A stretch of 13,016 nucleotides of DNA. Source: Microcaldota archaeon. GTDB taxonomy: Archaea; Micrarchaeota; Micrarchaeia; Anstonellales; Bilamarchaeaceae. Made by a program: the position numbers and the translations under genes. The notes beneath the pieces are model-generated. The model did not search any database, was not told the origin of the DNA, and saw only the letters and a program-made list of their open reading frames with translations. Positions 1-7,827 of the stretch are shown one piece after another (positions within the stretch are counted from its first letter, which is position 1; the number at the start of each line of letters is the position of its first letter). The stretch spans positions 1 to 13,016 of the forward strand of contig JAHJBR010000118.1 of the NCBI GenBank assembly GCA_018813445.1. Reading direction: 5' to 3'.

Positions 1-2
1 CT

Positions 3-2084
3 ACTTCCCTGGGAAGCTCTTCGGAAATGGTTGCTGCGATAGTTTTTACATTGTTTGCTTGTTTACAAGGTGTTTCTCTTTTTCTAATGAAGAAACCAGT
101 GGAGAGATTTGCTCAGCTTGCGAGCGTTGTTTTTGCAGGAGTGGTTGTTGCTTCAATATTGAAATTGATTTTCTATGGGGGAATGGGCGAATCTCTTCTA
201 ATACTTACTGGAGCAAGTGTTGCGCTTCTCTGGGCCTTGCATTTTATACAGAAATATGTTGCTGAATTTAAGAATGAGGTTTATGCACTAGGCGGAATCG
301 TGCTGCTTGGACTGGTTGTTCTTTTCCTTACTCCTATTGGGGAGAAAGTTAAGAGCGCTGCAGCAGGGGCAGTGGGAGTTGCGCAGTTCAACAATCCTTT
401 ATCCAAGACCATTGCAGAACAAGGAGTAAGCGGGGCAGTTTTTGAGCCCAATTTAGGATTTATAGGTTTGGTTTTGAATAATGGAGTTTATGGAATTATT
501 GGGATTGTGACTTGGATTCCTTCTGCCGTTGTGAATTTGGTTTTTCAATTATTTACTACAGTAATCAATCTATTCTTAGGAACTAAGCTTGAGTATGCTG
601 CGCTGGATCCGCGCGCTGATTTCATTAGCAATTTGTTTGATGTTTTTGGGGCAAAGGAGAACAGCATGCTTCTTGCGCTTTTGTTTTCATTCCTTGTTGC
701 TTCCTGCTTGAGTGCATACAGAATGTTTGTGAAAAAAGAGGATACTCCTCTCTGGTTCTTCATTGCTTTGGTGCTTCCCATTTCCCTTATAGGACTAATT
801 AAGATGAAATTTGTCATCTATTTAGGATATGTGGTTGCAATGTCCACTGCATTTACTTTTGGGGAAATAAGTATTGCCTTATCCTCATTATTGAATAATA
901 ATAAATGGCCATTGCATCTCCTGCTTGTAATTATACTAGGGGGAATGGCATTCGTGCAATTTTTTGGGGCTCCAAATAGTTCAGGCTCGATCGCACCGGC
1001 TATAATGCAATCTGGTTTTTCAACTAGGTTCCAGGATAATCCTGCTGCACTTCAAGTGAAATTTACAGAGATGTGCGAGGATATAAAGCTCGCAGGTTCT
1101 TATGATGCGGATGTTTGCGAAGCTGGCACGGATTCTGTTGCATATGCTGAAAAGGGAATAAATTACCAGTATAATTCTAAGCTTTGTTATCTTTCACTTA
1201 TTAATGATGTTTTCAATGCAACGGATAGTGAAAGGTTAGGTGCATCACTAAGGTGCGAACGAGTTTCTTCATATTGGATAGAAAGCATGGAATGGGTAAG
1301 AGATAATACTGATACTGATTCAAGGATAACCAGCTGGTGGGATTATGGACATTGGGAAAACTTCTTTGGCCAAAGAAATGCAGTAATAAGGAACGAGCAT
1401 GTGAGCACATACATGATTGGAAATATTGCACATGATTATCTTATGGGAACTCCTGAAGAGCTTAAACAGGATATGGGAAAATATGATTCAGAGTATGCAC
1501 TTTTTGATTCTGAGCTTCTTTATAGTGGAAATACATTTGGAGGAAAATATGGTGCATTGAATTACCTAGGATGTGCATTTGATAATGAGACTGGTGTGGA
1601 TAAGGGCCCTGGACAAAGTGTTTGTGAAATGGAGCACCTATGGACCCAGGTGCTTGTCCCTGTATCTGTAAGCCCTGCAGAAGAATGCTCTATTTCATAC
1701 ACTCAAAAAGGAGTAATTGGATACTCTAATGTATGGATTAATGGAACTCAAAAGGAAAAGAAATTCTGCATAAATCCACAAACATTGGAAATGTATGATA
1801 TGGATGAGCGTATGCTGGATGGAACGCTTAAGATGCATAAAGCAGAGATACAGCCTGTTGGAACCACAAGCATGCAAGGGAGAGATTTCTATTTGTTGAA
1901 CCTCGTATATACAAAAGAGATGAAGTGGGTGGATAATGGAGAGCTTAAGAGCGGATGGGAAGACAGGACAAGCAAGTTCTATGATTCTAATTTGTACAAT
2001 GCATTTGTGCTTGAGAATCTTCCTGGATTTGAATTGGTGTATAAGACTTCAGATGGACAAGTGAAAATATTCAAAAGGGTTTAG
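3..2084 (+). CDS. aglB: Oligosaccharyltransferase AglB/STT3, 5'-truncated by the window edge
   Basis: Transfers a lipid-linked glycan to Asn in N-X-S/T sequons on the outer face of the cytoplasmic membrane (archaeal N-glycosylation). The frame is open to the left edge, so the Met at 27 is probably internal. The part of STT3 that carries the first acidic DxD metal motif is missing. Counting from that Met, about eight to ten hydrophobic helices span residues 2-312. A TIAE tetrapeptide (128-131) fits the TIxE motif of external loop 5. WWDYG (437-441) is the hallmark sequon-binding motif. D494...K507 may be the DK-type motif. The soluble C-terminal domain has eight closely paired Cys and NAT, NET and NGT sequons. 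The 3' end overlaps the convergent neighbour by 14 bp. Family assignment is very secure; the true start lies outside the window. Confidence 0.96.
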   Translation, partial: TSLGSSSEMVAAIVFTLFACLQGVSLFLMKKPVERFAQLASVVFAGVVVASILKLIFYGGMGESLLILTGASVALLWALHFIQKYVAEFKNEVYALGGIVLLGLVVLFLTPIGEKVKSAAAGAVGVAQFNNPLSKTIAEQGVSGAVFEPNLGFIGLVLNNGVYGIIGIVTWIPSAVVNLVFQLFTTVINLFLGTKLEYAALDPRADFISNLFDVFGAKENSMLLALLFSFLVASCLSAYRMFVKKEDTPLWFFIALVLPISLIGLIKMKFVIYLGYVVAMSTAFTFGEISIALSSLLNNNKWPLHLLLVIILGGMAFVQFFGAPNSSGSIAPAIMQSGFSTRFQDNPAALQVKFTEMCEDIKLAGSYDADVCEAGTDSVAYAEKGINYQYNSKLCYLSLINDVFNATDSERLGASLRCERVSSYWIESMEWVRDNTDTDSRITSWWDYGHWENFFGQRNAVIRNEHVSTYMIGNIAHDYLMGTPEELKQDMGKYDSEYALFDSELLYSGNTFGGKYGALNYLGCAFDNETGVDKGPGQSVCEMEHLWTQVLVPVSVSPAEECSISYTQKGVIGYSNVWINGTQKEKKFCINPQTLEMYDMDERMLDGTLKMHKAEIQPVGTTSMQGRDFYLLNLVYTKEMKWVDNGELKSGWEDRTSKFYDSNLYNAFVLENLPGFELVYKTSDGQVKIFKRV

Positions 2085-3129
2085 TTCTTACAAACCATTC
2101 TCCATTCCTATTTTTTAGGAAAATTTCCATTGGATTATCTAGAATAGTAGTTTGCAATCTTAATTCTTGAGGTTTTTGAATCCATGGAGATTGCATAAGG
2201 TTTTCAAACCAGCCTAGAATTGGGATGCAGTTAATTAACGAACCTTGCCATTCCATATTTCCTGATTTTCCCTTAAGAAAAAGATTGATTAATTCTCCAA
2301 CAATTGGTATGTATTGCCAGAAAGGAGTCTTGCTTTCTTTTGGTGCAGAATCAATAGCACTCATAATATCTGTATCTGTGTGTTTTTGCAAATCTTTTAA
2401 AGAGATTTCTTCTCCTTGTTTAAGCTTTTTTATTAGTTCTGGCTCTTCAACTATTTCCAATTTCTGCACGGTTTTTGAGGGGATTATTGTTCTTGGTCTT
2501 TTATTTACCCTGTATCCTAGTCTTCCAAAAACTTTATTGAACGCTGATGCGATTGTTGAGCCTTTCTCTTCATCCTTGAAATTAAAGGTTCCATGCGTTT
2601 GCATTCCTAATGCAAAATAGGTAAGCAGATCATCTATATTGCGCATTGTGAGCTGTCCTGATTCCTTAAGCATTCTTGCATATTCTAGAAAACGTTCGAT
2701 CATATCCTCTCTATTTGCAAATCCAGCCTGCTTGATTCTTGAATTAGGCATAAGTTGCGGAAGGCTTATTGCATCGCGTATGTATTGTGAATAGTCTATT
2801 CCGTCTACAAATAATTCGCTTGTTTCTTGGCCTTTTTTAGATAAGTTCTTTCTTGCCCAACCTCTTATATATTTTAAAGCGTTTAGGGTTTTAGGGCCGT
2901 ATGTGCCATCTACTTCTATTTTGGGCTGATGAATATGGCCAAAATCAATCATTTTATTGAAAAGAACTTGTAAAGCGGTTATTTTGTCTGTACTGAATCC
3001 TTTATTTTTTGCAAATGCTTCAAATGCAGAGAAATCATCGTCTTTGGCCTTATCAAAGCCTAATGCGCCCATTATCTGCACTGCCCCCATTGAATTCCAT
3101 TGAGATTTTTGTTTTCTGGCTTGGGGCAT
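2071..3129 (-). CDS. Unknown 352-aa protein: PG-binding-like domain plus double PI(V/L)G hairpin
   Basis: No whole-length family was recognised. Residues about 50-92 look like a peptidoglycan-binding-like three-helix domain (PF01471 type): an ALQ helix, then V-D-G-T-Y-G-P-K-T-L-N-A-L. From about 140 to the end it is a paralogue of the 332-aa gene just upstream. Shared landmarks are an FNKVF helix (197-201), a W-x-x-I-P-I-V-G-E turn (271-279), an I-P-I-L-G-W-F turn (302-308) and RLQT (324-327). The two short hydrophobic stretches are too short and polar-broken for ordinary transmembrane helices, so amphipathic membrane contact is likely. No signal peptide or catalytic motif is seen. The ATG lies 2 nt after the upstream stop with a weak AGGT before it, so translation is probably coupled. 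It is the last gene of the four-gene operon. Coding status is firm; function is unknown. Confidence 0.9.
   Translation of the reverse strand: MPQARKQKSQWNSMGAVQIMGALGFDKAKDDDFSAFEAFAKNKGFSTDKITALQVLFNKMIDFGHIHQPKIEVDGTYGPKTLNALKYIRGWARKNLSKKGQETSELFVDGIDYSQYIRDAISLPQLMPNSRIKQAGFANREDMIERFLEYARMLKESGQLTMRNIDDLLTYFALGMQTHGTFNFKDEEKGSTIASAFNKVFGRLGYRVNKRPRTIIPSKTVQKLEIVEEPELIKKLKQGEEISLKDLQKHTDTDIMSAIDSAPKESKTPFWQYIPIVGELINLFLKGKSGNMEWQGSLINCIPILGWFENLMQSPWIQKPQELRLQTTILDNPMEIFLKNRNGEWFVRTKPF
2105..2121 (+). terminator. Weak hairpin with T-run after aglB
   Basis: A perfect 6-bp inverted repeat (TTCCTA/TAGGAA) with a T-only loop lies about 20 bp past the aglB stop, inside the 3' coding end of the convergent gene. 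The stem is A/T-rich. Archaeal termination depends mainly on T-runs, so the T6 tract (2111-2116) may matter more than the stem. It could equally be a coding coincidence. Confidence 0.25.
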
Positions 3130-3131
3130 TA

Positions 3132-4130
3132 TTAAACCTGCTTAACCATCAGCCTTTCGTCTTCCGAATATATTTGGAATCTTTTTCCATCGTGTTCGAG
3201 TTCTATTGGAGTTTGTAAACGTTCATAAACTCTTTCTTGTATTACTGAGGGGGGTGGTTCTTCTGCTGGGTATTTTCTTGGGCTGAATATGTTTGCAAAC
3301 CATCCAACAATTGGAATACTGTAAATAAAAGAGCTTTTTACTTCATCTGGCTCTGAAGTTAAAATGTTTGCTATTTCACCCACAATCGGAATCCAGTGAT
3401 ACCATTTTCTATATGTTTCGCGGTTTTTTTCAGCTTCTTGTTCTAATTGAGCTTTAACCTCTCTTTCAATTGGATCAATTGCTTCGCTAATGGCTAAAGA
3501 TAACGCTGGATTTTTAAGTTCTGAGTATTCCACTCCTGCAGAAAGGTCTTGCTCTTTGACTTGGAAATATTCATCATTATTTGTTTCCAGCCAAACAGCC
3601 ATATCTTCAGTTGCAACTTTTTCTGATTTCATTTTATCTAAAACAGATCGCTCGCTTTGCCCATCTATATATTTGAGATTATCGCCCATGAAGCTAGCGA
3701 TTGCCTTTTTTGCTTCTGCTTCATTAAAAACAAATTCCGGCTCTACTGTTTTTGTATACACTCTTTGAACTGCATATCCTCTGGATCCAACCTTTTCTAC
3801 AGTTGCATTTCCAAAGTCTTGAAAAACTTTATTGAATATCTGTGCTGCTATATCTGCTCCTTTTTTAGTTCCAAAAGGATTTTTTGCTGCCAAAGCAGTA
3901 TCTTTGCCTTCAGACATAAAAAATTGGTGCGCGGCTTTTAGAATTGGCTCTATCTTGAATCCAGCTGTTTTTTGACGGCCTAGGAATGCATTTGCATACT
4001 CAGTCATTTTTTCAAGGTATTGTGCTCTATCTGTAAAACCAAGGGATCTTGCTTTTGCATCGTCCATTCCGGCAATGACTTTTTTTACTAGGGCACTTAC
4101 TTCATCAGGTTCCATTTTTGTTACTTGCAT
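3132..4130 (-). CDS. Unknown 332-aa protein, tandem paralogue of the 352-aa gene
   Basis: No family was recognised. The N-terminal 130 residues are helical and charged. FNKVF (99-103) and the segment after it match the 352-aa protein, as do W-I-P-I-V-G-E (246-252), I-P-I-V-G-W-F (272-278) and RLQT (304-307) near the C-terminus. It lacks the PG-binding-like domain of its neighbour, so the two genes share a C-terminal module with different fronts. A charged Glu/Lys-rich helix (about 220-242) leads into the first hydrophobic turn. The start is well supported: GAGGTG at 4136-4141 sits 5 nt before the ATG, which favours this start over Met6. It follows the 752-aa gene by 34 bp that include a T7 tract. 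No enzymatic residues are visible; a structural or membrane-associated role is inference. Confidence 0.9.
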   Translation of the reverse strand: MQVTKMEPDEVSALVKKVIAGMDDAKARSLGFTDRAQYLEKMTEYANAFLGRQKTAGFKIEPILKAAHQFFMSEGKDTALAAKNPFGTKKGADIAAQIFNKVFQDFGNATVEKVGSRGYAVQRVYTKTVEPEFVFNEAEAKKAIASFMGDNLKYIDGQSERSVLDKMKSEKVATEDMAVWLETNNDEYFQVKEQDLSAGVEYSELKNPALSLAISEAIDPIEREVKAQLEQEAEKNRETYRKWYHWIPIVGEIANILTSEPDEVKSSFIYSIPIVGWFANIFSPRKYPAEEPPPSVIQERVYERLQTPIELEHDGKRFQIYSEDERLMVKQV

Positions 4131-4135
4131 GCAAA

Positions 4136-4141
4136 CACCTC
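4136..4141 (-). promoter_or_regulatory. Strong Shine-Dalgarno GAGGTG for the 332-aa gene
   Basis: GAGGTG on the minus strand, 5 nt before the ATG at 4130. It is a six-base match to the expected anti-SD of archaeal 16S rRNA and sets the standard against which other starts in this block can be judged. Confidence 0.75.
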
Positions 4142-4157
4142 TTCTTCTTTAGATTGG

Positions 4158-4164
4158 AAAAAAA
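4158..4164 (-). terminator. T7 tract between operon genes
   Basis: Seven T on the minus strand directly after the TAA of the 752-aa gene and before the SD of the next gene. T-runs are the intrinsic terminators of archaea, so partial termination here could lower expression of the two paralogues downstream. No promoter was recognised in the 34-bp gap. Confidence 0.35.
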
Positions 4165-6423
4165 TTATTGGCTTTTCTTTTTAAGAGCTTCAATATCTAA
4201 ATCAATTGCATTCAAAAGAACACCCTTATAGTTCTCATCTGTGACATTCCTCTCAATATATACTCTTTTTGCACCTGGATCTGGATAGAATAAAAGCTGA
4301 GTTATAAATTGATCCACATTTTTAGGGGATCCTTTAACAGGTATTGGAGTATCTGTTTCTTTATAGCTTGATAGCTGCCTCATAAGATTTGGGTAATCTT
4401 CTGCAAATCTTATTTGTGGACTCGCAGGTAGTCCTGATCTGGTTCTTGCTGCTGGTTCAGGTTCGTCGACATTAATAGTTCTTTCTCGTAGTACTTGTTC
4501 TACTTCAGCGGCTTTTTTTTTACCTGCAGCAACTAGGAGCTCTGTCTGCACATTGGGCGCAAGTTTCTGTGCCTTAATCCACATCTCGAAATCATCCAAA
4601 TTGGCTTTTGCGTCTAATAAGAATTTTCTTAAATTCCTTCCAGGCAATGCATTCTGGTTCTCTAGGGCAATGGAAAAAATACCTGGGAACTGCACAATAA
4701 ATCCTTTAAGGTCTTGGTTCTCTTTCCTCATTGCAAAAGCAGCAGCTTTTGGATGTTTTGTGCTGAACTCTGAAAAAGCAATATCTAGTTTAAATGCTTC
4801 TAAAAGAGCTTTGCGTTGTTTTGGTTCTGCAACAAGCTGACCTGTAAGCAAAGAGCTTAGTTGGTCTTGGCTGATCTTTCTTCCTATTCCCTTAAGGAAA
4901 GCGCTTGCAGATAAATCCTCAATTTTAAACATATCTTCAACATAGGCAGATATTGTTCCAAGCTGTTTGGCTACTTTGACTAATTCAGGGTATTTTTTCT
5001 CGAAATCCTTATCTCTCTTGGCTTTTTCAAGTCCATTTATATATGTAAGGACTATCCCAGATGCATTAACTTGATGTTTAGCTGCTTCAGCTCCAGATTT
5101 TACAATTCGAGGTACGATCTCCAAAGAAGCACCTACTACTGCTCCGGCCAAGCCTGCTTTTGCTGCAGGATGCCTTCTCCCTAGCCATGCAGGAACTGCT
5201 TTTAGTTTAGGTATATTCTCCCCTAACCAAGCAGGCACATTTTTAACTCCGGGTATTTTTAGTAACGTGCCTTCTAGCACCCACATTGATGCTTGTTTAA
5301 GTGCATTTGTTGCTTTTGATGCATCACCAGCACGTATTAATCCATAGGTGCTTCCAGCAAGTGTACCTGCCACCACATAATCAAAGGTGTTGCCAAAACC
5401 TCTAACCTCATAATAAAGATAGACCACAGATAATGCAGCTAAAGAAGACATAAACTTGCCTGGAGGTGTTTTTAAAGATTTGAGCTCTTCTGGAAGTTGG
5501 GATGCTGGCATGCTGCGCACGCGCTCTGCTGCTGCAAATCTTACTTCCACATCACGCATGGCTTTTGATAACAATTTCAGTTCCTCATCTTGAATCCCAG
5601 GAATCGCTTTTTTCAGCTCCTTTGCTAATAGGCTTCTGATTCCTTCTTCATCCCCCCGAACCATGGAGATTACAATTCTGTCGCATGCTTCTGGATCTGC
5701 CAAAATCTTTCTAAACATTTCCTGACCTTCTGAAAAAGTATAGCCTAATTTTTTAAGCTGTTCAACAGTATTAGGGTTTAATTTTTCAGATAAGCCTGCC
5801 ATTGCTTTTTGCCTCATGCGGGCAGTCCATGCTTCAAAGGATATTTTCCCAGTGCCCAGGCCATGCATTGCACTTTGGGTTAATTCGGCTTCTGCAATCC
5901 CCGAACTTTTAAGTATTCCTAACCATTTTCCTTCTTTGGCTGATTGCTCAAGAACCCCTGCAAACATTCTTTCCGAGGATTTCAGGCTTATTCCGCCTTG
6001 TTTTCTTTCCCTTAGCATATCTTCTATTAAATCATCGGAAACGCCTAGTTTATTCATCTCTCTTTGGAACGCGTGCTTATCCATTTTTGCAAATGATTCT
6101 GAATTAAGATGTTGTTGGAATTTTTTTACTGAAGAACCAAATGTAGTTTCCAAAGTTTTTTTCAGACCTGCTATTGTTTTTTGCATGGAATCAAGGTGTT
6201 TCTGAAGATTATTTCCAGCGTAATCTATGGCCTTTGCGGGGTTTTCTCTCATAAGTTTTTCATATTCAGCCATGAACTCATTTGCACTTTTAAGGTTCAC
6301 AGTTGGGTCGTACATCTGCGCCAACGTCATCTTGGCCCTTAGATCTCTGATGTTTTCGCCGATTTGTTTTACTATTTCTTCTTGACTTAGTGTAGCTTGT
6401 GCTGCTTTGGTTTTTTGAGCCAT
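4165..6423 (-). CDS. Unknown 752-aa helical protein with Gly-zipper segments and a shared C-terminal domain
   Basis: No known family. Residues 1-320 are almost all predicted helix (Lys/Glu/Leu-rich, several coiled-coil-like stretches). About 325-365 is hydrophobic and contains a GxxxGxxxG zipper, with a second Gly/Ala-rich stretch at about 424-440. Between them VPAWLG occurs twice, 14 residues apart. About 445-650 is again helical, followed by a Pro-rich linker (655-670) and a compact C-terminal domain (about 670-752). That domain is clearly homologous to the end of the 375-aa protein: both have QLSSYK, VDQF, VTD, GxLLxAIDxDIxAL. The start is placed at the ATG at 6423 because AAGGTGAT sits just upstream; the TTG at 6429 would overlap that SD. 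It begins 2 nt after the stop of the 453-aa gene, implying coupled translation. Membrane insertion of the Gly-rich middle is inference; no catalytic motif is seen. Confidence 0.91.
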   Translation of the reverse strand: MAQKTKAAQATLSQEEIVKQIGENIRDLRAKMTLAQMYDPTVNLKSANEFMAEYEKLMRENPAKAIDYAGNNLQKHLDSMQKTIAGLKKTLETTFGSSVKKFQQHLNSESFAKMDKHAFQREMNKLGVSDDLIEDMLRERKQGGISLKSSERMFAGVLEQSAKEGKWLGILKSSGIAEAELTQSAMHGLGTGKISFEAWTARMRQKAMAGLSEKLNPNTVEQLKKLGYTFSEGQEMFRKILADPEACDRIVISMVRGDEEGIRSLLAKELKKAIPGIQDEELKLLSKAMRDVEVRFAAAERVRSMPASQLPEELKSLKTPPGKFMSSLAALSVVYLYYEVRGFGNTFDYVVAGTLAGSTYGLIRAGDASKATNALKQASMWVLEGTLLKIPGVKNVPAWLGENIPKLKAVPAWLGRRHPAAKAGLAGAVVGASLEIVPRIVKSGAEAAKHQVNASGIVLTYINGLEKAKRDKDFEKKYPELVKVAKQLGTISAYVEDMFKIEDLSASAFLKGIGRKISQDQLSSLLTGQLVAEPKQRKALLEAFKLDIAFSEFSTKHPKAAAFAMRKENQDLKGFIVQFPGIFSIALENQNALPGRNLRKFLLDAKANLDDFEMWIKAQKLAPNVQTELLVAAGKKKAAEVEQVLRERTINVDEPEPAARTRSGLPASPQIRFAEDYPNLMRQLSSYKETDTPIPVKGSPKNVDQFITQLLFYPDPGAKRVYIERNVTDENYKGVLLNAIDLDIEALKKKSQ

Positions 6424-6425
6424 AT

Positions 6426-7787
6426 TCAATCACCTTTCATTTTTTTCAATTCAAGGAATTCCTGTGCATTCTGAAAAAGAATTTCCATCGTAATGTCTCC
6501 ATAACCTGAGTGGTTTTCTTCTAGACTATTGTATAATCTTCTTATATGAGGATTGATATCTTGCCTATCTATTCCATAATTTCTATAGAATCTATCTCTA
6601 AGATCTTCGCGAATTACTGTTGGATCGTTCCATAAAGGTTCAAGGTAAAGTGCGATTACATTTTTTGCTAGATAAGTAGATGCTTCATCATAAGTGCTGA
6701 ATGTAACACCAAATTTCTTACCTAGGAGTGCAAGAGCAGAATATCCGGTTTTCAAATCAACTTTAGCCCATTCTAATTCAGAGCCATTTATTCTTACCAT
6801 TTTATCATCATAATTGAATAGAGTAAATGCAAGGTTTTTTCCAATTTGATCCATGCGGGAATATTTTTCACCTGCTTTAACATAGCCATAAGCGAATAAA
6901 CCTCCAGAAACTGCGCCCAGGGCTGCAGGACGGGAAGCCCGAACCAACCATTTTTGAGTGGTTGGAGAAAGATGAGAGAATTTGCTTGTAAGCCAAGCGG
7001 TTGGCCCTTTGGTAACGCGGGATAATCCCCCTATTCCTGAAAGCGCGGCCCCTGTAAGCCCATAAACCAGTCCTTCTCTCCACATTGAATCAAGCACTTG
7101 GGCCTGTATCATTTCAGAAGTTGATACTTCTGACCTAGAATCAGGAAGAAGGCCTGCCATTGCTAAATCATCAGTCATCTGGGAATTCAATTCCTTGAGT
7201 GCGCCGCTCATGGCACCTATTGCGAAATTTTGGAAGAAACTGGTTATTAACGCACGTGCTCCGAATCCACCTGGGCCGGTGAACGTGAATGCTAAAACGC
7301 TCGCAGTGTCTATTGCAAAGTTGGCCATTATCTTATTGGTTGCTGAGGCAATATCTGCTCTTTCCTTAAGAAGGAACATGAGAGTTTGGGTGATGCTGTC
7401 TGCTTCCTTAATTCCTGTGTAAATTGAATTCATGTATGTATCTACTTTCTTGGATTTTTCAACAATTTTTTTCCAAATTATTTCACGTTCTGAATCAGTG
7501 CCTGCTGATTTCAGTTGTTCCTGAAGAGATTGGATTTCGCCCAGTGTAGTTTTTATTAGGCGTACGTGCACCCTTAGAAGGTGCATGGTGTTTTTGTAGC
7601 TGTCTTCCATAATTCGGTCTGCTTTTCTTGAACGAAACGTCATGGAAGAGGTTGCTTTTGAAAGCTCAATTCCGCAAGCCTCGAACATCTTTACTGTTGA
7701 GTCAAGCACAGCCAGCATCTCCATATATGAGACAGGATCTTTCTGAGCAGTGCTGGGTTCTTTGAATTCAGGTTTTTTCAATGCCAT
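6426..7787 (-). CDS. Unknown ~453-aa protein with helical N-terminus and Gly-rich hydrophobic core
   Basis: No family was recognised. Residues about 15-160 form long charged helices with coiled-coil character. About 160-200, 240-256 and 286-306 are Gly/Ala-rich hydrophobic stretches with GxxxG-like spacing, able to insert in or pack against a membrane. The last 130 residues look globular and acidic. The architecture (helical front, Gly-rich middle, soluble tail) resembles the 752-aa protein downstream, but no clear sequence match was seen. Start choice: the first ATG (7802) has no SD and abuts a TATA-like box, while the ATG at 7787 (protein begins MALKKPEF) lies where transcription should start and would give a leaderless mRNA. 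It is the first gene of the four-gene operon and its TGA lies 2 nt before the next ATG. Function unknown; the longer 458-aa form is possible. Confidence 0.89.
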   Translation of the reverse strand: MALKKPEFKEPSTAQKDPVSYMEMLAVLDSTVKMFEACGIELSKATSSMTFRSRKADRIMEDSYKNTMHLLRVHVRLIKTTLGEIQSLQEQLKSAGTDSEREIIWKKIVEKSKKVDTYMNSIYTGIKEADSITQTLMFLLKERADIASATNKIMANFAIDTASVLAFTFTGPGGFGARALITSFFQNFAIGAMSGALKELNSQMTDDLAMAGLLPDSRSEVSTSEMIQAQVLDSMWREGLVYGLTGAALSGIGGLSRVTKGPTAWLTSKFSHLSPTTQKWLVRASRPAALGAVSGGLFAYGYVKAGEKYSRMDQIGKNLAFTLFNYDDKMVRINGSELEWAKVDLKTGYSALALLGKKFGVTFSTYDEASTYLAKNVIALYLEPLWNDPTVIREDLRDRFYRNYGIDRQDINPHIRRLYNSLEENHSGYGDITMEILFQNAQEFLELKKMKGD

Positions 7788-7803
7788 TTGGAACAGTAGC
7801 ATA

Positions 7804-7816
7804 CATATATTTTAAG
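7804..7816 (-). promoter_or_regulatory. TATA-like promoter for the 453-752-332-352 operon
   Basis: The minus strand reads CTTAAAATATATG here, an archaeal TATA-type element. An initiation point about 25 nt downstream falls close to the ATG at 7787, which has no SD, consistent with a leaderless transcript. Position and sequence are seen; promoter activity is inferred. Confidence 0.5.
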
Positions 7817-7818
7817 AG

Positions 7819-7824
7819 AAAAAA
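7819..7824 (-). terminator. T6 tract ending the 124–375-aa transcript
   Basis: CCTTTTTTCTC on the minus strand directly follows the TAA of the 375-aa gene and precedes the TATA-like box of the next operon, so it is well placed to separate two transcripts. Confidence 0.4.
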
Positions 7825-7827
7825 GGT

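Noticed and set aside
4..16. CTTCCCTGGGAAG at the left edge matches 11 bases of the right edge (13003..13013) in inverted orientation
   Set aside because: One copy is a near-palindrome inside aglB and the match ends abruptly; short and most likely chance, not terminal repeats of an element.
545..817. Open frames antisense to aglB, and similar frames opposite the other large genes
   Set aside because: They lie fully inside well-supported genes, lack SD or TATA signals and give low-complexity or Ser/Cys-rich translations typical of antisense frames.
2071..4130. Toxin–immunity reading of the 332/352-aa genes
   Set aside because: No nuclease, deaminase, ADP-ribosyltransferase or other toxin active site and no immunity-type partner could be recognised.
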